Of a stretch of DNA of 64,000 nt, positions 50,828 through 58,300 are shown piece after piece; position 1 is the first letter of the stretch, and every line of letters begins with the position of its first letter. Position numbers and translations under genes: made by a program. The stretch covers positions 6,196 to 70,195 of the forward strand of contig JAVEQK010000016.1 in NCBI GenBank assembly GCA_034007705.1, in the 5' to 3' direction. Source of the stretch: UBA10518 sp022837185. GTDB lineage: Bacteria; Desulfobacterota; Desulfobulbia; Desulfobulbales; Desulfobulbaceae. The notes below the pieces were generated by a model, which was not told where the DNA came from, ran no database searches, and saw only the letters and a list, made by a program, of their open reading frames with translations.

Positions 50828-52216
50828 ATGAAAAAATCCGGATTTCCATTCTTTCTTTTGAGCGTGATTCCCCTGGCAATATGCTGCGTTGCGGCAGCAC
50901 ACGCGCAGAATTACCCCAAGGCGAAGGAGTTCAGAATAGAGCGGAGTCTGGCGCCCCAGGCAATAGCATGCCTTGAATGCCACAAGCAGCAGAACCCGGG
51001 CCTGTTTGCGGACTGGTCGCACAGCCGTCATGCCTCAGCCGGCATCACCTGCCTGGACTGCCATCAGGCCGAAGAGCATGATCCGGACGTCAGCGTCGAA
51101 CACTACACGCAGTACCAGCGCACCGACTCTCCCTACGGAACCCAGGAATATAAAATTCCGGTTTCCGCCGTGGTGACGCCCAAGGACTGCTCCCGCTGCC
51201 ATCCCGATGAGGTCACCCAGTACAGCCGCAGCAAGCATGCCAATACCATGGAAATCATGTGGAAGATCGATCCCTGGCTCAACAATGGCATGAACTCCGA
51301 TATCGAGAGGAAAACAGGGTGCTACCACTGCCACGGAACCGTCCTGAAGACCAAGGACGGCAAGCTTGACCCCATGACCTGGCCCAATGTCGGGGTCGGC
51401 CGGGTGAATATGGATGGCAGCCTCGGCAGCTGCACCAGCTGCCATACACGGCACCGCTTCTCCGTCATGGAAGCCAGAAAGCCGGAAGCCTGCGGTCAAT
51501 GCCATCTTGGGCCGGACCATCCGCAGATTGAAATCTACATGGAATCCAAGCACGGCGACATCTATACGGCCTTCGGCGATGAGTACAACTGGAACTCGGC
51601 GCCGGGGACCTGGACGCCGGGGGTCGATTTCCGGGGACCGACCTGCGCCTCGTGCCATATGTCGGGGGCCGGTACGGTTCTGACTTCCCACGATGTCACC
51701 GAGCGGCTTTCCTGGGAGACACAGGCGCCCCTCACTGTCAGGCCTTCCGATTTCGCGGCCTTCCCGGCCAAAACCGATTGGGAGGTGGAACGCGGCAAAA
51801 TGAAGGAAATCTGTCTCCAGTGCCACGGCAACGCCTGGGTCGAGGACTTTTATGTGAACTTCGACCAGGCGGTGGAAAATTACAACGAGATATACTTCAA
51901 GCCGGCAAAAGCAATGCTGGACAGCCTTTACGAGAAAGGACTGCTGGACAAGAGCAGGTTCTTCGATGAAGACCTGGAAGTGGAATACTATGAATTATGG
52001 CATCATGAAGGCCGCCGCGCGCGGATGGGCGTCATGATGATGGCGCCCGATTATGCCTGGTGGCACGGGTTCTACGAATGCAAAAAGCGCTTCAATACCT
52101 TCATGAAGGAAGCCGAGCACCTGCTGGCCACCGGTGAAAAGGCGCATAGATATGAAGATTACCCCGGAGCGACGGGCGTTACCACGAAACCGGAGGAAAT
52201 ATTCGGCAATAAATGA
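50828..52216 (+). CDS. Octaheme c-type cytochrome, HAO-like, copy 2
   Basis: 462 residues with a signal peptide ending AAAHAQ. Eight CXXCH motifs begin at Cys 48, 75, 121, 165, 202, 222, 273 and 329. The C-terminal helical half includes YYELWHHEGRRARMGVMMMA and then PDYAWWHGFYECKKRFN, the best-conserved stretch of the HAO/epsilon-HAO family. Preceded by a NrfH/NapC-type gene, it matches the reductive module of anaerobes in which an octaheme HAO homologue receives quinol electrons to reduce nitrite or hydroxylamine, possibly to ammonium. It differs from copy 1 in its longer inter-heme segments. A strong terminator follows. Confidence 0.88.
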   Translation: MKKSGFPFFLLSVIPLAICCVAAAHAQNYPKAKEFRIERSLAPQAIACLECHKQQNPGLFADWSHSRHASAGITCLDCHQAEEHDPDVSVEHYTQYQRTDSPYGTQEYKIPVSAVVTPKDCSRCHPDEVTQYSRSKHANTMEIMWKIDPWLNNGMNSDIERKTGCYHCHGTVLKTKDGKLDPMTWPNVGVGRVNMDGSLGSCTSCHTRHRFSVMEARKPEACGQCHLGPDHPQIEIYMESKHGDIYTAFGDEYNWNSAPGTWTPGVDFRGPTCASCHMSGAGTVLTSHDVTERLSWETQAPLTVRPSDFAAFPAKTDWEVERGKMKEICLQCHGNAWVEDFYVNFDQAVENYNEIYFKPAKAMLDSLYEKGLLDKSRFFDEDLEVEYYELWHHEGRRARMGVMMMAPDYAWWHGFYECKKRFNTFMKEAEHLLATGEKAHRYEDYPGATGVTTKPEEIFGNK

Positions 52217-52251
52217 GGCTGCGAATTCCTCCGGGATAAACCTGTTCACAG

Positions 52252-52287
52252 TACGGAAGGGGACGGAATAAACCGTCCCCTTCCGTA
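52252..52287 (+). terminator. Intrinsic terminator of the NrfH-octaheme operon
   Basis: Perfect 15-bp stem: TACGGAAGGGGACGG (52252-52266), loop AATAAA, complement at 52273-52287, then TCTT. Positioned 36 bases after the octaheme stop and before the convergent DUF169 gene; could work in both directions. Confidence 0.92.
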
Positions 52288-52380
52288 TCTTCTCCTGTGC
52301 GTTGCGGCTTGCGATAAAGGGGTGGACCCTGGAAACCGACCAACATCGGTCCGCCTGCCTTCAGGCTGGGATAGGCATTG

Positions 52381-53202
52381 TTACTTGTCCGCTTCCATCA
52401 ATGAACACCAGGTGTGCCGCTCCAGAAAGCTTCCCGGCACGTTGGCCTCCATTTCGAGAAACATCTCCGTGGGCACGGCGAATGAGAGGTATTCCGAGCC
52501 GAGAAGATTGCGGACATACTTGCGGGCCGAGATGTCCGTCAGCCCCACCACGGCCCTGGGCTGTGCCGACCTGCCCTCCCGATAGGGAAGGATGCCCACG
52601 GTCTGGCAGCCGGCGGCCCAGGGGATGATCACGTTTTCCATCCCTTCCCTCCCGTAATTGGCAAGGATGACCAGGGCCGACAGCTGGTCCGGATTGGCAA
52701 GGAAAACCACTGTCTCCGGCGTTTCGGCCTCAAGATCAACTTCCCCCAGCGGTTTGAACAGCACATAGGTTGATTTGATTTCCGTTATCGGCAGTTCTTC
52801 CACCCACTGGTTCACCAGCTCCGGTGTTTTCGTGTAGCCTTCCCCTTGCAGAAAATTGTCCATGAACTCTTTGCCTGCGGCCCCTTCAAGGCCCCGGGCC
52901 ACCTCTTTTCCCTTTTCCCATCCCTTGTTGCCGGATGACAGAAAGCGGGCAAAGCACTCCACTCCGCCCGGGAAACGGAGATAGGCGTTGCCGAAGCCAA
53001 GCCCGACGCCCCCGCCCCAGCAGCCGTAGGTCTCCGCATCGAAGGCCGCGGTTCTGCCTTTTGCCGCATTGGCAAACATGAACATCACACAGCCCCACCT
53101 GCCTTTCTTGAACTGCAGGGCATTTTCCGGCTTGTCATCCCCCAGGACAACGGCAACCGGGTTGTACCTGAGCCCGAGGGCTGTGGCGATTCTCGATTCC
53201 AT
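52381..53202 (-). CDS. DUF169 family protein
   Basis: 273 residues, cytoplasmic. It has the DUF169 (COG2043) pattern: RYNPVAVVLGDDKPENALQF near the N-terminus, RWGCVMFMFANAAKGRTAAF with a conserved Cys, ETYGCWGGGVGLGFGNAYL with a second Cys, and VIIPWAAGCQTVGILPYREG with a third. The conserved cysteines suggest metal or cofactor binding, but no reaction is established for the family. It often occurs near anaerobic redox and C1 genes. Its promoter region carries copy B of the element also found before the E1-alpha gene, with a long leader of about 160 bases. Confidence 0.8.
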   Translation of the reverse strand: MESRIATALGLRYNPVAVVLGDDKPENALQFKKGRWGCVMFMFANAAKGRTAAFDAETYGCWGGGVGLGFGNAYLRFPGGVECFARFLSSGNKGWEKGKEVARGLEGAAGKEFMDNFLQGEGYTKTPELVNQWVEELPITEIKSTYVLFKPLGEVDLEAETPETVVFLANPDQLSALVILANYGREGMENVIIPWAAGCQTVGILPYREGRSAQPRAVVGLTDISARKYVRNLLGSEYLSFAVPTEMFLEMEANVPGSFLERHTWCSLMEADK

Positions 53203-53635
53203 AAGCGCACCTCTTTCCGATTTTCAGCTTGGACAACAGCAGTATTTTTGTGCGGGCAAGCGGCAAGCCGTCCGGCCCGGCCGCTCCGAACCAGCCTCCA
53301 TGCCCAGGCCGTTCATGCGCCTGCTCCAATGCAGCCGGACAAGCTTTTGATGAAACGTTGTCATGGTTCCCATTGTACGGTTTATGGCCTTTGTTCAACA
53401 GTTTTTTACGATTTTTCTGTTCTTCCCGCACCCCGGCGGTTCAGTGTCCAAAAAACAGCGGTATTGTTGCGGGCAGCCATGTTCCTGCTTCTTCTCATTC
53501 CCGGAGAAAAAAAAAGAAGATAATATACCGGGAATTGGTTTATTTATCAGAGAAGATTGGCGCTGTATGCACGGAAATTAGAGCCTGCCGCGGCGCAGGA
53601 CCAAATCCGCGGTTCCTAAAACAAGGAGAGGCAAA
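53203..53635. other. Divergent intergenic region
   Basis: Apart from element copy B (53372-53407) I see nothing certain. The 3' half is AT-rich around 53500-53540 and must hold the promoter of the flavoprotein gene at 53636, which is preceded by AAGGAGAGGC. Short open frames here lack coding character. Confidence 0.4.
53372..53407 (-). promoter_or_regulatory. Conserved promoter/operator element, copy B (DUF169 gene)
   Basis: On the minus strand, TTGAAC (plus 53393-53398), 15 bases, TACAAT (plus 53372-53377). It aligns with copy A at 49870-49907 with 32 identities and two one-base gaps. The expected start is about 160 bases before the DUF169 ATG. Confidence 0.6.
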
Positions 53636-55120
53636 ATGGCGGACTATGATTACGATATCGGCATCATCGGCGGCGGAGCGGCCGGGCTCACTGTCGCGTC
53701 CGGGGCGGCCCAGCTTGGCGCCAAAACCCTGCTGGTCGAAAAGGAAGAGGCCCTGGGCGGCGACTGTCTCCATTACGGCTGCGTGCCGAGCAAAACCCTG
53801 ATCAGGACGGCCCATGTCTATCATCTCATGAAAAACGGGCAGAAATTCGGACTGCCGGCCATTTCTCCGCCTGCCGTTGATTTCAGGGAGGTCGCGGCCC
53901 GGATCAGGTCCGTGATCAGTGTTATCCAGCAACACGACTCGGTGGAACGGTTCTGCAAACTCGGGGCAAAGGTCGAGTTCGGAAGCCCCGAATTCCTTGA
54001 CGAACATGTGGTCTCCCTCGCCGGCAGGTCCGTTTCCGCCCGCGCCTGGGTGATCGCCACCGGATCGTCGGCGGCGGTGCCGCCCCTCGAAGGTCTCGAC
54101 AAAACATCCTATCTGACCAATCGTGACCTCTTCTCCCTTGACAGGCTGCCCGCTTCGATGATCGTGATCGGCGCCGGTCCCATCGCCGCCGAAATGGCCC
54201 AGGCCTTCTGCCGGCTCGGCACCAGGGTTACGGTGATCCAGCGCAGCGGCCAGATCCTCAGCAGGGAAGACAAGGACATGGCGGACCTCGTCCAGCAGGA
54301 GCTGGAAAAAGAAGGCGTGGTCTTTCAGATGAACGCCGCGGTGGTCCGGGTCAACGATTCGGGCCGCGAACGTGAAGTGGTGATAAGAGATGCGGCAGGC
54401 CGGACCCGGACCCTCAGGGCCGAAACCCTGCTGGCGGCGCTTGGCCGTTCGCCCAACATCGAAGGTCTGGGGCTCGAAAAAATCGACATTCCCTTTGATC
54501 ACCGGGGCATCAAGGTCGACAATCGACTCCGGACCAGCCACAAGCATATCTACGCGGCCGGCGATGTGAACGGCGGTCACCAGTTCACGCATGTGGCCGG
54601 CTATGAAGGGGGAGTGGTGTTAAGCAACGCCGTTTTCCATCTGCCCAGGAAAACCGATTACACCTATGTGCCCTGGTGCACCTATACCCATCCCGAACTG
54701 GCCAGCATCGGCATGAACGAGAAGCGCGCCCGGGAGGCCGGCATCGACTACACTGTCTTCACCGAAGAGTTCAGCGGCAATGACCGGGCCCTGGCCGAAG
54801 GCGAGAGCACCGGCCGGCTCAAACTGCTGCTGGACAAAAAGGAAAAACCCCTGGGCATCCAGATTCTGGGCCCCGAGGCCGGCAATCTCCTGAGCGAATG
54901 GGTGGCGATTATGAACGGCGGGATCGGGTTGTCGAAAATCGCCTCGGCCATTCACCCCTATCCCACCCTCGGCGAGATCAACAAAAAAGTGGCGGGATCG
55001 GTTTTTGCCCCGAAGATTTTTTCCAGTACGGTCAAGAAGGGCCTGAAGTTTTTCTTCAGCCTCAAAGGACGCGCCTGTACCTGCGGGGAGGATGCGGACT
55101 GCGGGGAGGAAGGGAAATGA
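53636..55120 (+). CDS. FAD-dependent pyridine nucleotide-disulfide oxidoreductase (lipoamide dehydrogenase/MerA-like)
   Basis: 494 residues. FAD loop IGIIGGGAAGLTVASGAA; redox-active disulfide GGDCLHYGCVPSKTL; NAD(P) loop MIVIGAGPIAAEMAQAFCRL; second FAD motif HIYAAGDVNG; dimerisation-domain catalytic His in IHPYPTLGEINKK. All features of class I disulfide oxidoreductases (lipoamide dehydrogenase, mercuric reductase-like) are present; no N-terminal heavy-metal domain occurs. The C-terminal end after residue 465 is unusual, KKGLKFFFSLKGRACTCG followed by a Cys/Asp/Glu-rich tail, with three extra Cys. It could be the E3 of the nearby E1 pair, but that is inference. Its stop overlaps the start of a GH63 relic. 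Confidence 0.85.
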   Translation: MADYDYDIGIIGGGAAGLTVASGAAQLGAKTLLVEKEEALGGDCLHYGCVPSKTLIRTAHVYHLMKNGQKFGLPAISPPAVDFREVAARIRSVISVIQQHDSVERFCKLGAKVEFGSPEFLDEHVVSLAGRSVSARAWVIATGSSAAVPPLEGLDKTSYLTNRDLFSLDRLPASMIVIGAGPIAAEMAQAFCRLGTRVTVIQRSGQILSREDKDMADLVQQELEKEGVVFQMNAAVVRVNDSGREREVVIRDAAGRTRTLRAETLLAALGRSPNIEGLGLEKIDIPFDHRGIKVDNRLRTSHKHIYAAGDVNGGHQFTHVAGYEGGVVLSNAVFHLPRKTDYTYVPWCTYTHPELASIGMNEKRAREAGIDYTVFTEEFSGNDRALAEGESTGRLKLLLDKKEKPLGIQILGPEAGNLLSEWVAIMNGGIGLSKIASAIHPYPTLGEINKKVAGSVFAPKIFSSTVKKGLKFFFSLKGRACTCGEDADCGEEGK

Positions 55121-55374
55121 AGGAGAAGGAGCGCCTCGAAGCGCAGCGGCACCGAACCAAAGACTGGCGGCTCTGGGGGCCGTATCTGAGCGAGCGGGCG
55201 TGGGGCACGGTTCTGGAGGAGACCACGGCGCCGACGGCGAGGCCTGGGACTATTTTGCCCATGCCCAGGCCCGGTCGCGGCGCTGCGCATCAGACAGACC
55301 GGACCGGCCTGGCGGCAAATCTCATTAAGCGGCGCTATGCATTGGCTGCCGAAAAGAAGGGGAAGCAAAGGTGA
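55117..55374 (+). pseudogene. Frameshifted N-terminal relic of a GH63-type glucosidase
   Basis: From the ATG at 55117 (overlapping the previous stop as ATGA) the frame reads KDWRLWGPYLSERAWGTVLE, the highly conserved opening of bacterial MGH1/GH63 glucosidases. Deleting one base near 55219 continues it in the next frame as DHGADGEAWDYFAHAQARSR, which matches the following conserved block. Further changes return similarity to the first frame only weakly (TGLAANL, RRYALAA) before a stop at 55372-55374. The other roughly 800 residues of the enzyme are absent. This is a recent-looking decay product, not a functional gene. Confidence 0.7.
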
Positions 55375-55489
55375 GGCGGAAAGGCATCCACCCATTTCGG
55401 CAGTAACAAGGAGGACTCAATTTCATCTTCCGGCTGAAAATGCAGAAGTTCAGGGAACTTCCTGGCAGAGAGACGCCGGGCATTTTCAT

Positions 55490-55903
55490 TCAGCGATGGT
55501 ACTCGCCGGCACGTTCGGGCTGATAAACCACTTCCATAATGCGTACCCGTATCTTGCCGCCGCCCGGCTTCGGCCACTCAATTTCGTCCCCCTGGGAAAG
55601 ACCGAGCAGGGCGCTGCCCACCGGCGCCAGTATGGATATTTTTCCTCCGCCGGCATCAACGTCCTGGGGATAGACCAGCGTCAGGCAGAACTCTTCGTTC
55701 GACGGTTGGATTTGAAACCGTATGGTCGAGTTCATTGTCACCACGGTCGGCGGGACATCTTCCGGAGGCAGGATTTTCGCCCGATCCAGTTCTTCCTCCA
55801 ACTCCTCCCTGCCCGGGAAGCCGCCATTGGGCAATGCATCCAAAAGCTCCTCCAGCCTTTCCGCATCAATCGAAGAGATGATAATTTCAGGTTTTGTGTC
55901 CAT
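55490..55903 (-). CDS. rnk: Regulator of nucleoside diphosphate kinase (Rnk), GreA/GreB-like
   Basis: 137 residues. The N-terminal part is a short helical arm (LEELLDALPNGGFPGREELE), shorter than the coiled coil of GreA, and the C-terminal part is the FKBP-like GreA/B domain: TMNSTIRFQI, FCLTLVYPQDVDAGGGKISI, LAPVGSALLGLSQGDEIEWP and VRIMEVVYQPERAGEYH. This layout is that of Rnk, which binds RNA polymerase near the secondary channel. Single gene on the minus strand; GAGCTCAGAATGG-type sequence precedes the start (weak ribosome binding site). The 186-base gap after it holds nothing recognised. Confidence 0.85.
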   Translation of the reverse strand: MDTKPEIIISSIDAERLEELLDALPNGGFPGREELEEELDRAKILPPEDVPPTVVTMNSTIRFQIQPSNEEFCLTLVYPQDVDAGGGKISILAPVGSALLGLSQGDEIEWPKPGGGKIRVRIMEVVYQPERAGEYHR

Positions 55904-56089
55904 TCTGAGCTCCCTGGATCAAGGTTCCGTCAAATGCCAACTTTCATTATAAACTGAACCGAGGGGAATTTCATGCTTAATCCCATTTTTTCGGGCCGCA
56001 TCCGGCCACGCCGACGATTGGGGCGCAACCTATCGTCAAAAACGCCGCTTCAGGAGGCAGGCCGGCAAGGATAACACCCGCTCTTCCTT

Positions 56090-58300
56090 TCAATTGCTCA
56101 GCACATGGGCATACACCCGCTCAATTCTTCGGCCGAATTCATCTATCCCGAACCGGCCCGCCCTCGATGTCGCCTGACCTGACAGCTTTTGCCGCAACGT
56201 GTCATCTTCGAGCAAAAGCTGGACCTTCTCCGCCCATGCCGCGGTATGCTGCCCCGTTTTAAATCCGGTTATGCCGTCCGCGACAAAATCATCGATTCCG
56301 CTTGCCCTTATGGCCACTACGGGCATTCCGCTTGCCATCGCTTCGAGTATAACCATCCCCTGGGTTTCCGATGTTGAGGCAAAGACAAAGACATTTCCCA
56401 AACTGTAGTAGACCGGCATGCGTTCGGGCGGTACCGCGCCCGAAAATATCACCAAATCCCGCAAACCGAACTTTTCGGCAAGCTGGCAAAGATGTTCCCG
56501 CTCAGGTCCTTCGCCGATCAGTATAAATTTGAACTTTTTCGAACATTTTTTTGCCAATCCGGAAACGGCTTCAAGCATGAAATCTATGTTTTTCTCTACA
56601 CTCAGCCGGGAAACGGTGAGCAAGACCAATTCATCGCTGCCAATGCCAAGCTCCTCCCGCAGTCTCGACTTCTCCTTTTCAGTGCATGATCCGAACCTGT
56701 CTGTCTCGATGCCGGTGGGAACAACGAACACAGGAATTTTCACCCCGATCATGCGGAGATAGCTCTCAGAAGCCTCGGTCGGGACCACAATGGCATTACA
56801 CCTGTTGCCGAGCCGCCGCACAAGAGCATGCGAAAGAAAATTGCGAAACAGCGCTTTGGGCACCGGCACTGCGTACGAAAAATGTTCCAATCTGGTGTGG
56901 TATGTATAGACAACTGGAACCTTCAAGCGCCGTGCTATCCATAGACCCAGCGTCCCCATCCAGAACGGATGATGAATATGAATCACGTCCGGGGAGAATT
57001 CGCGTGCCTTCCTGATTGCGGAGACCGAGAATATGTTCGGGACGACAATACCCTTGTCTGCCGCTCGTTGAAAAAAACAGGAAAGTCTGAAAACGTCATT
57101 CCCATCCCGCGGATGATCATCCCGTTCATATCGGGGCGCGAAAATCACAACCTTGTGCCCCATCTTCCTGAGAACCGAGGACAACCGGTATATTGAAACA
57201 GGTACGCCGCCTATGAACGGCAGGTAATTGTTGGTGAACATGGCCACGTTGATCGGCCGGCCAAGATCCGGGTCGGACGGCTGGTTGAAATCAGGATAAT
57301 AATCCCGTTCTTTCCACAAGAGTGAATGCAGCCAGTAAGCGCTGACGACAAGACAGCAGACGAAAAGCAGATAATTGAGATACCCGACGTAAAACAGCGA
57401 ATGAATAAAGAACCAGACACTTTCAACGGTACGAAAAAGTTTGTACTGTCCGACATTCAGCCTGACAGGTTCAATCGTCACCTGGTCCCGGTTGACATGC
57501 ACTTTCACGAAGTGATAGAAGCTTCGATTGGTGTTGAGTACCAGTCCACCAGCGCCTCCCGTCACGACAAAGGAGGTGTGGTTTGATTTCTGAACTGAAT
57601 AAAGTGGCAGATTGGACGAAAAAACCGCCTTTACCCTGGCGTCTGCAAATATCGGCATGAGGAGTTTGCGAAACTCCTCGTCCGCCAGATACTCGTCATC
57701 GAAGTCGAAAATGCCCTTTTTGTCGACCGGCAGCAGAGGGTGCCCGACGAAAATGAAAATATTGTCATTCGGCCTGACTTCAAGTTCCTCCTCCAGCCAG
57801 CGCGCCTGCCATCGAAAAGACGTCTTTCCGGAGCTGTCGAGGAAAATAAATCTGCTGTTCCCGGCGGAAAACGCGAAAACATACGGCCCATAGTGATCAT
57901 AATACCGGAAGCCGCCAAAAGCGCCGTACTCGTTATCGCCAAAGGTCAACAGATACGGTTTGGCGAAATGTCCCAATGTCCGGTGCAGTGCGCGGTATTT
58001 GTCTTCCCCGCCGCTGCTGACCGCATTGCCCGCAGAAACGACGAATTCAACCTCGCTCCTGTTCAGCTCGGGAATTATCTTTCGTTCAAAAATCCCCACG
58101 GAGTTGTTGATGTTGCCCACGACGGCAAAACTGAAAACATCCTGACCGTAAAGCGCCGACTCTATCCGCTCAACTTGATCGGCATGAACCGCGCCGTAGT
58201 CCTGCTCAAAAAAATGAAGATATATCTTATAGAAGACCACCAGAAAGAGAACGAGCACGTTCAGGTAGAACAGTGTCCGCCACCATGACAGCCTAGGCAT
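56090..58300 (-). CDS. Membrane fusion protein: degenerate calcineurin-like domain plus GT4 glycosyltransferase
   Basis: 736 residues from the ATG at 58298-58300 (GGGGGCGG just upstream; 8-base overlap with the preceding gene). TM1 is residues 8-27. Residues about 55-285 follow the calcineurin-like phosphoesterase layout, but the metal motifs are altered: VGNINN for GDxH, AGNAVS for GDxxD, FGDNEYG for GNHE, VGHPLL retained, SSNLPLY for GHxH. TM2 is about 297-325. Residues about 348-736 are a GT4 glycosyltransferase (NYLPFIGGVPVSIYRL; IHIHHPFWMG; LTVSRLSVEKNI; LIGEGPER; ASTSETQGMVILEAMASGMP with the E-x7-E pair). It probably glycosylates a membrane lipid, as diglucosyl-diacylglycerol synthases do. 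Confidence 0.8.
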   Translation of the reverse strand: MPRLSWWRTLFYLNVLVLFLVVFYKIYLHFFEQDYGAVHADQVERIESALYGQDVFSFAVVGNINNSVGIFERKIIPELNRSEVEFVVSAGNAVSSGGEDKYRALHRTLGHFAKPYLLTFGDNEYGAFGGFRYYDHYGPYVFAFSAGNSRFIFLDSSGKTSFRWQARWLEEELEVRPNDNIFIFVGHPLLPVDKKGIFDFDDEYLADEEFRKLLMPIFADARVKAVFSSNLPLYSVQKSNHTSFVVTGGAGGLVLNTNRSFYHFVKVHVNRDQVTIEPVRLNVGQYKLFRTVESVWFFIHSLFYVGYLNYLLFVCCLVVSAYWLHSLLWKERDYYPDFNQPSDPDLGRPINVAMFTNNYLPFIGGVPVSIYRLSSVLRKMGHKVVIFAPRYERDDHPRDGNDVFRLSCFFQRAADKGIVVPNIFSVSAIRKAREFSPDVIHIHHPFWMGTLGLWIARRLKVPVVYTYHTRLEHFSYAVPVPKALFRNFLSHALVRRLGNRCNAIVVPTEASESYLRMIGVKIPVFVVPTGIETDRFGSCTEKEKSRLREELGIGSDELVLLTVSRLSVEKNIDFMLEAVSGLAKKCSKKFKFILIGEGPEREHLCQLAEKFGLRDLVIFSGAVPPERMPVYYSLGNVFVFASTSETQGMVILEAMASGMPVVAIRASGIDDFVADGITGFKTGQHTAAWAEKVQLLLEDDTLRQKLSGQATSRAGRFGIDEFGRRIERVYAHVLSN

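Noticed and set aside
53200..53580. Overlapping short frames in the DUF169-flavoprotein gap
   Set aside because: They cross the shared promoter element and have no coding character.
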